A program made the translations under genes and the position numbers. From Pseudeuparius sepicola (Eukaryota > Arthropoda > Insecta > Coleoptera > Anthribidae), in contig OY987298.1 in the NCBI GenBank assembly GCA_963920635.1, forward strand, positions 149,704,257 to 149,768,256: a DNA stretch of 64,000 nucleotides, in the 5' to 3' direction. Position 1 is the first letter of the stretch; every line of letters starts with the position of its first letter. The notes beneath the pieces were generated by a model. The model was not told the DNA's origin and searched no databases. It saw only the letters and a program-made list of their open reading frames with translations. This document shows, in pieces, positions 22,319 to 34,344 of this stretch.

Positions 22319-23018
22319 TAGGGCTGTTCGATCTCGGAATTTCAGTATCGGAAATCGATACTGAAAAAATATCAATAAAATCGATAAATCGATCTTATCG
22401 ATATAATCGATCTTATCGATAAAATCGATCTTATCGATATAATTGATCTTATCGATAAAATCGATCTTATCGATAAAATCGATCTTATCGATATAATCGA
22501 TCTTATCGATACATTCGATCTTATCGATCATGTTGATAAAATCGATCTTATTGATATAATGGATCTTATTGATAAAATCGATATAATCAATTTTATTTAA
22601 GAAGCTAGACAAAAAAAAGGCCTATCGGCTTGCTGCGGACGCGGTCTGGACGCAATGGGTGCAGCAATTTCCTTTATTTTTGCAAACAATTTCAAAAGAT
22701 AGATATAATTGGAAAGATCGATAAAATCAAAAATATCGATAAAATCGAAAAGATCGATAAAATCGAAAAGATCGATAAAATCGAAAAGATCGATAAAATC
22801 GAAAAGATCGATAAAATCGAAAATATCGATAAAATCGAAAATATCGATAAAATCGAAAAGATCGATAAAATCGAAAAGATCGATAAAATCGAAAAGATCG
22901 AAAATATCGATAAAATCGATAATATCGATATTTCGATTTATCGAAATTGAATATCGAGTATCGATAAAATCGATAGTATCGATACTTTCGATTTTATCAA
23001 TATTTTGTCTCAGGCCTA
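22319..23018. mobile_element. 700-bp hAT element made of 18-bp CGATA repeats
   Basis: The 8-bp target duplication GTCTACAC lies at 22311-22318 and 23019-23026. The ends are TAGGGCTG and CAGGCCTA. Just inside each end is a tandem array of about 12 units of 18 bp: left (22375-22590) built on cttatcgataaaatcgat, right (22717-22930) built on atcgataaaatcgaaaag. The unique centre is only about 125 bp. The long repetitive frames (IDKIDFIDK and similar) are by-products of an 18-bp unit having no stop in several frames; they are not proteins. Confidence 0.8.
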
Positions 23019-23278
23019 GTCTACACCTATACATATTATATCCTCTGACGAAACATTTCGCTGGAAACCAGAAACCAGACACCCCTCCTCCGTAGAGCGG
23101 CCTCGTAATCAAATTGTTACTAAAGCCGAGGGATACAACGTATAATCCATTCACCTTTCACATCAGTTCATGGGGAAGTTTGTGTGTGTATCCTGGAAGC
23201 CATATTGGGGCACCCCAAAGAGGGGAAGACTCCACCGGTGCGAGGCCTTCTTGGAAACCGAGCGTCCCTATAAGTATA

Positions 23279-24612
23279 CAGGGTGAGTTTTTTCGATGAC
23301 CCCTATGGGGATCTCGGAAACTAGCAGAGCTAGAACCCTAGAACAAAGGTTAAATGGGGAATGAATTGCGATTTTGAATGCTCAATCTAATGCCCCTTTG
23401 GATTTTTAAGGAAGCTCATGGCTCACTAGATATTTTGAAAACAGTGATTTTTTTGCTAATTTCATCAGATATCTGTAGCTCCGTTATTTCTGATTATACA
23501 GAAAAACTGTAGAGACAAAAATTGTAGATAAATTTGGGCTTAATAAGATAATCTGATCCAATTTTTTATGCTGTTTGTGATTTTTGAGATATGACATAAA
23601 CTTGTGTTTTTTTAAATGAAAATCATAGTTGGCTGTAGCCTTATCAAATCGGCCATTTTTTGAGCTTTCCAAAGATATAATACTCGGCATAGTTATTATA
23701 AAAAATTAGACATACCTACTTCAAACTTTCTAATATTTTGTTTTTAGCTGGTTACAAAATGTAACAAAATAAAACAAAAATGAAAAAACTCAAATTCAAA
23801 TTATTATTATTTTAAAAGGTGTTCAAACATTCCACCATTATTATTTATACAAATATTGCATCTTTTTAAAACTGAATTTGTCGCCTTTCTTAGAGAGCGC
23901 CTGTCAATACTGGCAATTGCTTCTAAAACAGCTTAATTAAACAGCTGAAACAGCTTAATTCAACAATTGTCTCATACCTTATTTTGTACTGTTCCCCACA
24001 AAAAGAAATCCAAAACAAACAAATCGGGGGATCGGGGCGGCCAGGAAATAGGTCTATTTCTCCCTATCCAACTATTTGGATAGAGCTGATCTAGGTAATT
24101 TTTTACGGGCAAATAATTATGTGGTGGAGCTCCATCATGATAATTTTTGTTTTATTTTGTTACATTTTGTTACCAGCTAAAAATAAAATATTTGAATGTT
24201 TGAAGTATGTCTTATTGTAAAATAGAACGTAATTATGAAAATATTCCGTGGCTGACTATGTGAAAATTAAAAAAAAAACAACAGAAAATTAGCCATAGCT
24301 CTTTTATTTATTGTAATAACTATGCCAAGTATTATATATCTCAGGAAAGCTAAAAAAATGGCCGATTTGATAAGGCCACAGCCATCTTTGATTTACATTT
24401 AAAAAAACACAAGTTTATGTCATATCTCAAAAATTACAAACAACATAAAAAATTGGATCAGATTATCTTATTAAGCTCAAAATTATCTACAATTTTTGAC
24501 TCTACAGTTTTTCTGTATAATCAGAAATAACGGAGATACAGAGATCTGACGAAATAACAAAAAATCCAAAATATCTAGTGAGCCATGAACTTTTTTAAAA
24601 ATCCAAACCCTG
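23279..24612. mobile_element. 1.3-kb TA-flanked foldback with captured transposase end
   Basis: The left end CAGGGTGAGT and the right end GGATTTTT...CCCTG complement (CAGGGTTTGG) are flanked by TA. Arms of about 450 bp (23390-23800 and 24145-24600) are inverted copies; the right arm lacks about 110 bp near its tip. The loop holds a decayed mariner-like transposase on the minus strand. Confidence 0.8.
23807..24142 (-). pseudogene. Mariner-like (IS630/Tc1) transposase C-terminus, frameshifted
   Basis: The minus frame from 24142 to a stop at 23972 reads YHDGAPPHNYLPVKNYLDQL, then NSWIGRNRPISWPPRSPDLF and VLDFFLWGTVQNKV. These are the second and third catalytic regions of a DDE transposase: the aspartate of HDGAPPH and the aspartate of VLDFF are separated by 41 residues. 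In a different frame, 23940 down to 23807 gives EAIASIDRRSLRKATNSVLK and then RCNICINNNGGMFEHLLK, the usual end of this family. A short duplication of an acagcttaatt-type sequence between them broke the frame. The N-terminus and first catalytic aspartate are missing. Confidence 0.85.
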
Positions 24613-25867
24613 TATATAAACTATTCGGTTTGAAGTATGTAGATGCTTGCACAATTTTTTTCTCGTTTTAGCCAAGGAATTTGTTGTTTTGTCACTTTTT
24701 ATTACAAAACATCTGGTCAATGACCGAGGTTATGCCCAGAAAACATTAAAATTAGGTTTTAATGTTTTGTGATTGATCAAACCCACAGAAATAAAACACA
24801 CAACTCTATAGATCGAAAATTATAAATTTGAACATTGGCACTTGCAAAAATGTACTAGAATAAAGAGTATAATTTTGGGGATTTTTTTGGCAAATTTTTA
24901 TTTTTATTTAATAATATTTCTCATTTTACCACTATTTTTAGGTTTCCTGCAGTCTCAAATTTAAGGCAAAAATGGATTGGCATTTTGGGAGACCAACATA
25001 GTTGATCCTACCAGCTATAAATAAAAAAATATGTTCAAATCATTCCTGTGTTTATAGGTGCTCACAACAGTTAATGTTTGTGTTTTATATTTGTGCTTTT
25101 TGGTTATATTCTTGTTTATTTTTGTTAATTTAAAAAATATTTATATTTATTTTACACGTATTTTTATTTAATGGTACCTTTTATTTATCATTATCTTGTG
25201 CCCTCCTTTTACAAAAGTCTGCTGACGCCTATGGGAGCAAGCGGTGCCAATGATTATTTTTTTGCCCACTGTAGTTCTTTTTATGACTCATGTGGTTTAT
25301 TTGCCTCGGCCAGAGGCCTCGGCAACTAAATTCCACACGAGTCATAAAAAGTTGAACTTCAGTGCCTCGGTACATAAATAACTATTGCATTAGTTTTTAA
25401 TTTAATTTTTAGCCTCTTAGCATGCAATTTCATTAATTATTATTATTTAACACTATTTTATTTAACTATTTCATAAAAAGCTGTATTTTCTTGGCTACCA
25501 AACCGCTACTAACCAGGGGCTTCGCCCCCCCCCCCCCCCCCCCCAAAACAAAAGGTCTAGAACCGCCTATGCCCTATGCCTTGTGGACTTAAACAGAAAA
25601 TTTCTGTTTATCAATAAGAAACTGAGGTTAGGTTCTTTGTTATCCTTTATAACAAACAATTCTACTGTGGGGAGATAAGACGTACGCTCCGTATCTATGT
25701 ATTTTTGATCGGAGATGGCAGAAAGTTGGACACAAAAATTTAATATTTTTATACTCTAATTTCGATTAATTTAAATTTCTAGCTGCTAATCGAACAAAAT
25801 TAAAGTTTAGTAGCAAATTCATGTGTTATCCGGTGATAAGTTGCGCTTGCGGTATTTTGTTTTTTTG
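24613..25867. other. Unassigned AT-rich stretch
   Basis: No gene found. Contains repeat P at 25304-25386 and a run of about 20 C near 25528-25547 after ggggcttcgc, which looks like the end of another mobile element. Confidence 0.5.
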
Positions 25868-26200
25868 TAATACACAGGGTGGTCGAAAAAAATACAAAAA
25901 AATTAAATTTCTTTTTTTTTTGCTAGGTGGCTGTGACTTTAAATCTGACATCCACCTTTGATTCCAAACAACTTTTGTAAGTAACTTTTTACTGTATTTT
26001 AAAAAATAAGAGCACTTTATTCTGGGGTTATTTTGACATTTTTGAATCTACCTCGTATCCAAAAAGAGATATTTAAATTTTGATATGTGCGTTTTGAGTT
26101 TGTAATGATGCACCAACTTTTATCAAGAATAAAATTTTCTGAGAAATTAATAATAAAAAAGTTTTCCATTTGTGTCCAACTTTCTGCCGGTCCCTGTATA
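25868..26200. mobile_element. Partial relative of the 50271-51122 foldback
   Basis: Begins with a CAGGGTGG end and contains aggtggctgtgactttaaat, ttccaaacaacttttgtaag and gtccaactttctgcc, all diverged matches to the arms of the 50-kb element. A matching fragment (cagaaagttggacacaaa) lies at about 25710. Confidence 0.5.
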
Positions 26201-26215
26201 TTCATATTGTACCGA

Positions 26216-26856
26216 CCTCAGAGAAATAACCAAGGATAGAGGGAGCAACAGCTTCAAAATACATACGTTTGTAATCAACCAACATCTTATGCAAATTTAC
26301 CGAAGTAAACAAACATTAGGCCCGTGTGTACAACGTTTACCTGAGATAGGTTATTATATCCTGAGAAATATCAATTTAGCCACATACCACCCACTCTCTG
26401 CGTCCCATTGTATACAAAATCGGTCACTATATCCTAAATCCTAATAAATAGCCTATAAATTATCAGAAAAACACGTAAACAATCGGAAAACTTGACATGC
26501 TGGGCATACACAAAACAAATACCGCTGAGGCGGCCGCGGCAGGCGCGGCATCAACAGCAGCGTTGCCATGTCGGGCGGTTTGAGGTATCTGCGACGATTT
26601 TATTAAATTGATAATTAGATACTATAATTACAGAGCAATTTAGTTTTAGTTCAAAATTGTTACATACAAGAAATTAACAACTACATTTGTTAATTTAGCG
26701 TTATGGAAGGTGTGCCTTCATTGAATCCCATTATTAAACCCTTCTATTTTGAAATGAAATGCTGTAAACAATGGAGTACGTGGCATCACTCAAAAAGATG
26801 TTGGCTTTGTTTACTTTTTGTTCTTACTCCCTGTACCCTTGGTTATTTCTCTGAGG
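26216..26856. mobile_element. Family F element, copy 2
   Basis: 641 bp with ends CCTCAGAGAAATAACCAAGG and complement, and the 6-bp target duplication TACCGA at 26210-26215 and 26857-26862. Its right part is also the first segment of the tandem array that follows. Confidence 0.85.
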
Positions 26857-29800
26857 TACCGACATTTTTAAGAGGTTCCGAATTTGTTTACATACGCCAA
26901 ACGTGTAAGCCTACGTTCAAGAAGGCACCGTCATCGAAGTAATTTACTTTTCGCCAAGTTCGTCGAGGCGTGCCCGATAAGAAACCTTCCAAACTTGGGG
27001 GCCCGGACGTGAGGCCCCACGCACCGCGAGCCCTTAGGAATGCCCCCGTGTGTCCGGCCCGGGCCGTCCGCCCCGTTGGCTCGCTGAGAAATTGCCGGAT
27101 TACGGCCGCGAAGGTTGGGAAAGTATATGCCCCTAATTGGAAGTCGAAACCATAGAGAATGCATGAAAAAATAATTTTCCTGCTCCCTCCCCCGTAAGTT
27201 CACTTTACATGCTCGGCAACAGGTCCGAAAGCGAAAGTGAAATGTTCGAGGTGCCCCGTTGCTAGGTGGAAAAAAAAAATAAATATATATATATATATAT
27301 TTAGCCACATACCACCCACTCTCTGCGTCCCATTGTGTACAAAATCGGTCACTATATCCTAAATCCTAATAAATGGCCTATAAATTATCAGAAAAACAAT
27401 TAAAAACGGGAAAAATGCATACGTAAACAATCGGAAAACTTGACATGCTGGGCATACACAAAACAAATACCGCTGAGGCGGCCGCGGCAGGCGCGGCATC
27501 AACAGCAGCGTTGCCATGTCGGGCGGTTTGAGGTATCTGTGACGATTTTATTAAATTGATAATTAGATACTATAATTACAGAGCAATTTAGTTTTAGTTC
27601 AAAATTGTTACATACAAGAAATTAACAACTACATTTGTTAATTTAGCGTTATGGGAGGTGTGCCTTCATTGAATCCCATTATTAAACCCTTCTATTTTGA
27701 AATGAAATGCTGTAAACAATGGAGTACGTGGCATCACTCAAAAAGATGTTGGCTTTGTTTACTTTTTGTTCTTACTCCCTGTACCCTTGGTTATTTCTCT
27801 GAGGTACCGACATTTTTAAGAGGCTCCGAATTTGTTTACATACGCCAGACGTGTAAGCCTACGTTCAAGAAGGCACCGTCATCGAAGTAATTTACTTTTC
27901 GCCAAGTTCGTCGAGGCGTGCCCGATAAGAAACCTTCCAAACTTGGGGGCCCGGACGTGAGGCCCCACGCACCGCGAGCCCTTAGGAATGCCCCCGTGTG
28001 TCCGGCCCGGGCCGTCCGCCCCGTTGGCTCGCTGAGAAATTGCCGGATTACGGCCGCGAAGGTTGGGAAAGTATATGCCCCTAATTGGAAGTCGAAACCA
28101 TAGAGAATGCACGAAAAAATAATTTTCCTGCTCCCTCCCCCGTAAGTTCACTTTACATGCTCGCCAACAGGTCCGAAAGCGAAAGTGAAATGTTCGAGGT
28201 GCCCCGTTGTTAGGTGGAAAAAAAAAATAAATATATATATATATATATTTATATATTTAGCCACATACCACCCACTCTCTGCGTCCCATTGTGTACAAAA
28301 TCGGTCACTATATCCTAAATCCTAATAAATGGCCTATAAATTATCAGAAAAACAATTAAAAACGGGAAAAATGCATACGTAAACAATCGGAAAACTTGAC
28401 ATGCTGGGCATACACAAAACAAATACCGCTGAGGCGGCCGCGGCAGGCGCGGCATCAACAGCAGCGTTGCCATGTCGGGCGGTTTGAGGTATCTGTGACG
28501 ATTTTATTAAATTGATAATTAGATACTATAATTACAGAGCAATTTAGTTTTAGTTCAAAATTGTTACATACAAGAAATTAACAACTACATTTGTTAATTT
28601 AGCGTTATGGAAGGTGTGCCTTCATTGAATCCCATTATTAAACCCTTCTATTTTGAAATGAAATGCTGTACACAATGGAGTACGTGGCATCACTCAAAAA
28701 GATGTTGGCTTTGTTTACTTTTTGTTCTTACTCCCCCTACCCTTGGTTATTTCTCTGAGGTACCGACATTTTTAAGAGGCTCCGAATTTGTTTACATACG
28801 CCAGACGTGTAAGCCTACGTTCAAGAAGGCACCGTCATCGAAGTAATTTACTTTTCGCCAAGTTCGTCGAGGCGTGCCCGATAAGAAACCTTCCAAACTT
28901 GGGGGCCCGGACGTGAGGCCCCACGCACCGCGAGCCCTTAGGAATGCCCCCGTGTGTCCGGCCCGGGCCGTCCGCCCCGTTGGCTCGCTGAGAAATTGCC
29001 GGATTACGGCCGCGAAGGTTGGGAAAGTATATGCCCCTAATTGGAAGTCGAAACCATAGAGAATGCATGAAAAAATAATTTTCCTGCTCCCTCCCCCGTA
29101 AGTTCACTTTACATGCTCGCCAACAGGTCCGAAAGCGAAAGTGAAATGTTCGAGGTGCCCCGTTGCTAGGTGGAAAAAAAAAATATATATATATATATTT
29201 AGCCACATACCACCCACTCTCTGCGTCCCATTGTGTACAAAATCGGTCACTATATCCTAAATCCTAATAAATGGCCTATAAATTATCAGAAAAACAATTA
29301 AAAACGGGAAAAATGCATACGTAAACAATCGGAAAACTTGACATGCTGGGCATACACAAAACAAATACCGCTGAGGCGGCCGCGGCAGGCGCGGCATCAA
29401 CAGCAGCGTTGCCATGTCGGGCGGTTTGAGGTATCTGTGACGATTTTATTAAATTGATAATTAGATACTATAATTACAGAGCAATTTAGTTTTAGTTCAA
29501 AATTGTTACATACAAGAAATTAACAACTACATTTGTTAATTTAGCGTTATGGGAGGTGTGCCTTCATTGAATTCCATTATTAAACCCTTCTATTTTGAAA
29601 TGAAATGCTGTACACAATGGAGTACGTGGCATCACTCAAAAAGATGTTGGCTTTGTTTACTTTTTGTTCTTACTCCCCCTACCCTTGGTTATTTCTCTGA
29701 GGTACCGACATTTTTAAGAGGCTCCGAATTTGTTTACATACGCCAGACGTGTAAGCCTACGTTCAAGAAGGCACCGTCATCGAAGTAATTTACTTTTCGC

Positions 29801-30124
29801 CAAGTTCGTCGAGGCGTGCCCGATAAGAAACCTTCCAAACTTGGGGGCCCGGACGTGAGGCCCCACGCACCGCGAGCCCTTAGGAATGCCCCCGTGTGTC
29901 CGGCCCGGGCCGTCCGCCCCGTTGGCTCGCTGAGAAATTGCCGGATTACGGCCGCGAAGGTTGGGAAAGTATATGCCCCTAATTGGAAGTCGAAACCATA
30001 GAGAATGCATGAAAAAATAATTTTCCTGCTCCCTCCCCCGTAAGTTCACTTTACATGCTCGGCAACAGGTCCGAAAGCGAAAGTGAAATGTTCGAGGTGC
30101 CCCGTTGCTAGGTGGAAAAAAAAA

Positions 30125-30196
<72 letters not shown>

Positions 30197-31113
30197 TTAG
30201 CCACATACCACCCACTCTCTGCGTCCCATTGTGTACAAAATCGGTCACTATATCCTAAATCCTAATAAATGGCCTATAAATTATCAGAAAAACGATTAAA
30301 AACGGGAAAAATGCATACGTAAACAATCGGAAAACTTGACATGCTGGGCATACACAAAACAAATACCGCTGAGGCGGCCGCGGCAGGCGCGGCATCAACA
30401 GCAGCGTTGCCATGTCGGGCGGTTTGAGGTATCTGTGACGATTTTATTAAAGTGATAATTAGAAACTATAATTACACTGCAATTTAGTTTTAGTTTAAAA
30501 TTGTTACAAACTAGAAATTAACAACTACATTTGTTAATTTAGCGTTATGGGAGGTGTGCCTTCATTGAATCCCATTATTAAACCCTTCTATTTTGAAATG
30601 AAATGCTGTACACAATGGAGTACGTGGCATCACTCAAAAAGATGTTGGCTTTGTTTACTTTTTGTTCTTACTCCCTGTACCCTTGGTTATTTCTCTGAGG
30701 TACCGACATTTTTAAGAGGCTCCGAATTTGTTTACATACGCCAGACGTGTAAGCCTACGTTCAAGAAGGCACCGTCATCGAAGTAATTTACTTTTCGCCA
30801 AGTTCGTCGAGGCGTGCCCGATAAGAAACCTTCCAAACTTGGGGGCCCGGACGTGAGGCCCCACGCACCGCGAGCCCTTAGGAATGCCCCCGTGTGTCCG
30901 GCCCGGGCCGTCCGCCCCGTTGGCTCGCTGAGAAATTGCCGGATTACGGCCGCGAAGGTTGGGAAAGTATATGCCCCTAATTGGAAGTCGAAACCATAGA
31001 GAATGCATGAAAAAATAATTTTCCTGCTCCCTCCCCCGTAAGTTCACTTTACATGCTCGGCAACAGGTCCGAAAGCGAAAGTGAAATGTTCGAGGTGCCC
31101 TGTTGCTAGGTAC
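26375..31113 (+). repeat. Five-copy tandem array, units of about 925-998 bp
   Basis: Units start at tttagccacatacc at 26375, 27300, 28256, 29198 and 30196. Each contains the right two thirds of family F, a 6-bp TACCGA junction, about 400 bp of GC-rich spacer (for example gcccggacgtgaggccccac), and an AT-dinucleotide run; the run alone explains most length differences and is longest at 30129-30188. Copies differ by only a few substitutions. The 79-, 61- and 90-125-codon frames seen in every unit are shared because the DNA was recently duplicated; I find no protein family and do not call genes. Confidence 0.85.
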
Positions 31114-31237
31114 AAAAAGTGGTTGCTAGGTACAAAAAGTATTGCCTAGCAATGATGCAACGATTATGCAGCAAGGACCTTAAAACCATTAATAAAATAT
31201 CTACAGGGTGGCCCACTACGAACTGCATCGATCTATA

Positions 31238-31957
31238 CAGGGTGTTCGAAAAATAGACGGAGATATTTTAGAGGGTGATTCCCTGTTAAGAAATATGAAA
31301 AAAAGTTTCTATAAACATGGGTCCGGAAATGCAGAGTTTTCAAGATACAGGATGTTAAATATATTGCATGTCACTGGACAAAATTGGTTTATCAATTTTT
31401 GCAAAAAAAATCACAAGTGCCTTGGAAAACAAATAATTAAAAGCATTTCTAGGAAAGAGTGTTATTGCAACTTTTCCAATATCATAACATAAAGTACACT
31501 ACAACCAATTTTGTCCAGTGACATGCAATAAAACGGTTTTTATTTTTTTTTCTCGAAAACGAAGTGAGATAGGAAAACAATACAAGAGGGAAAGAAGTTG
31601 TATTTTTGGATGCTTAATCAAACAAAAAATATTAAAGTTACAAAAAAGGTAGTGGCGTACATTTTTTGATAATAATATTCGCTAAGGTGCCCCCGGGACG
31701 CCACTGGACTTAATAAATTTAATCTAGTTAGGGCGAAATTAGCCTCTTAATACAACAAATAACATTGCCAAATTTCAACAGAATCGAGTAAATAATTTTT
31801 AAGACATTAATAATTTCATGTTTTATTTTTTTTTATTTAACATCCTGTATCTTGAAAACTCTGCATTTCCGGACCCATGTTTATAGAAACTTTTTTCCAT
31901 ATTTCCTAACAGGGAATCACCCTCTAAAATATCTCCGTCTATTTTTCGAACACCCTG
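31238..31957. mobile_element. 720-bp element inserted in the left arm, TA duplication proven
   Basis: The ends are CAGGGTGTTCGAAAAATAGA and complement. The intact right arm of the outer palindrome reads ccatatatagatc (33441-33453); the left arm has the same site split with one extra TA. A smaller inverted pair inside (ttgcatgtcactgg at 31366 and its complement near 31520) gives a further hairpin. Confidence 0.9.
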
Positions 31958-32351
31958 TATATGGAAAAGTAAAATTAGGAAAATTCTGAAAATTTGGCAC
32001 CTCACCAATGCCGATGGGCGCTGCTCAACTAAAATATTTTGGTGAATCTAGCACTTCCGGTTATACCGGAAGTCGATATAAACTTTCTTATCTCAAATGG
32101 AATACCCTATATATTATTGCATTTTTGGTTTCTAGGCATCATTTTGGAACAAAAACATGCAACATGTCCTATGTCTAAATCCAACCGTTTTTGAGATATT
32201 TGCATTTTTCCGAAAAAAATTACAGGTGGAGACCTAAAGTCAATTAGCAATTTATACGAGGAAACCGCGAAATTTCAAAACGAATTTTTGGCATCGTGTA
32301 ACAGAAGCCCTGACCTAGTGATCTCTGCTGAGAAATAAATCCTTTCTTATA

Positions 32352-33054
32352 CAGCGTGTTCACAAAATATGAATAAAAATTACATTCCAAATGTGCTTAA
32401 ATCTCAAAATTTTCAAATGGAACCACCCATTTTTTAATGCGATCTTATTCACCACTAAAAATGATGACAACTTTGTGTAAGGTTTCCTATACCTAAATGC
32501 AATAATTTTCGATTAATTTACGAAAAACCTACTTTTCGCCCATAAAATGCGGGGTTTGCTTAACGCTTGGAAAATCATATTAGCCCTGGACGTTGAAAAG
32601 ACAATCGCGGGTGAGGAAATGTCACTTGGTTTATAAATTATTGTCAACAATAATGCCGGCACGCTTACATTACACAAACGAAGATTATGTATTCTCCGTA
32701 GATAATAAACAAATTTAAATAATCTTCGTTTGCGTAATTTAAGCGCGCCGACATTATTGTTGACAATAATTTATAAACCAAGTGACATTTCCTCAGCCGC
32801 GATTGTCTTCAACGTCCACGGCTAATATGATTTTCCAAGCGTTAAGCAAACCCCGCATTTTATGGGCGAAAAGTGGGTTTTTCGTAAATTAATCGAAAAT
32901 TACTGCATTTAGGTATAGGAAACCTTACACAAAGTTGTCATCATTTTTAGTGGTGAATAAGATCGCATTAAAAAAAATGGAGGTTTCCATTTGAAAATTT
33001 GGAGATTTAAGCCCATTTTGATTTTATTTTTATTCATATTTTGTGAACACCCTG
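32352..33054. mobile_element. 703-bp element at the exact centre of the palindrome
   Basis: The ends are CAGCGTGTTCACAAAATATG and complement (CACCCTG), with TA on both sides. Its own centre is an inverted pair built on ttataaattattgtcaacaa. Removing it restores cttatataag, the dyad centre of the outer element. Confidence 0.85.
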
Positions 33055-33475
33055 TATAAGAATGGATTTACTTCTCAGCAGAGATCACTAGGTCAGAGCT
33101 TCTGTTACACGATGCCAAAAATTCGTTTGAAATTTCGCGGTTTCCTCGTATAAATTGCTAATTAACTTTAGGTGTGCATCTGTAATTTTTTTCGGAAAAA
33201 TGCAAATATCTCAAAAACGGTTGGATTTAGACATAGGACATGTCGAATATTTTTGTTCCAGAATGATGCCTAGCATCCAAAAATGCAATAATATACAGGG
33301 TGTTCTATTTGAGATAAGAAAGTTGATATCGACTTCCGGTATAACCGGAAGTGCCAGATTCATCAAAATATTTTAGTTGAGCAGCGCCCATCCGCATTGG
33401 TGAGGTGCCAAATTTTCAGAATTTTCCTACTTTTAGTTTTCCATATATAGATCGATGCAGTTCGTGGTCACCCTG

Positions 33476-34001
33476 TATATGCAGCAACTTGACACTGGCG
33501 TCAAATTTAATATATGTTTCACATCGATTGTTTTATAAACTGGTTTTGATCAAAAAGAATACGAATTATGCCAAAGAAAAATTTAGAATATGGATATATT
33601 TTTCAGTGCCAAATAATGTGGCTAATAGCAAATTCAAGCAGCACTGAACACAAGTTTTTTCTTTTTTTATTATCGCTGCATTATACTTTTCATACCTATT
33701 TATTACTGATTTTAATTTTTAGTAATTGACCAAAGGTTATTTTCAATATTATTACACACAATCTACTCCATAGCGTTTTACCTAGATATACCTAATAGGA
33801 ACTTGTCGGAAGCAGGAAAAATATAATACATTGCACGATGCGTAAGCTCTTTTACTTTTTTGGCCTCGGAGATTTATAAGGACCGAGGCAACGCGAAATC
33901 ATAAAAGCTATTAGTAATTGATAACTACTTAAGTAAATCATTAAGTTTTATATATTTTTGGAATAGTAATTTTTTGCTCTATTAAAAAATGCAAAAATAC
34001 A
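33476..34001. other. Unassigned
   Basis: No gene or complete element recognised. A short cctcgg...ccgaggc inverted pair lies near 33863-33893. Confidence 0.4.
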
Positions 34002-34344
34002 CAGGGTGTTCTATTAAAAAAAATTTTTTTCACCGTTAACTCTTAAACCACTGACTTGAAAAAAGATGTATAGTAGCGGCATTGGATTCTACGTAAAAAA
34101 GTGCTTTAGGGATGTTTTTACAGAAACACAAAATTTTCAACCCGAAAAAAGTTACGGCCACTTTTCGAAAACGCACATTTTCGAAAAACGCCCTGTAACT
34201 CAAGAACGGTGATGTACATTGATTTGCGGTTTTCGCCATTAAGTTTATCATAAAAAATGACCCTCACACACCGATGTGAATTTTCGTCTATCTCCGTTAA
34301 AAATAGGAGTTTCCATTTAAAAGTGTCCAATTTGGCCCACCCTG
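34002..34344. mobile_element. Short CAGGGTG-ended element
   Basis: Starts CAGGGTGTTC and ends GGCCCACCCTG. Internal inverted similarity is weak (gttacggcc, ttttcgaaaa). TA is present only on the right side, so the boundaries are less sure than for the neighbours. Confidence 0.45.

Larger units (their letters stand above)
31204..33475. mobile_element. 2.3-kb TA-flanked palindrome, outermost of three
   Basis: The left end CAGGGTGGCCCACTACGAAC and the complement of CAGGGTGACCACGAACTGCA at 33456-33475 lie between TA dinucleotides. The arms are inverted copies along their length, with ggttataccgg and aaatccaaccgtttttgag as landmarks, apart from two insertions: 31238-31957 in the left arm and 32352-33054 at the centre. 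Confidence 0.85.

Noticed and set aside
22313..23154. Long isoleucine/aspartate/lysine-rich frames on both strands
   Set aside because: They are translations of the 18-bp CGATA repeats of a hAT element; 18-bp units stay open in several frames by construction.
26703..31047. Repeated frames of 61, 79, 90 and 125 codons in five copies
   Set aside because: Identity between copies reflects recent tandem duplication of DNA on both strands at once; no family similarity, no splice or start context, and parts lie in a MITE.
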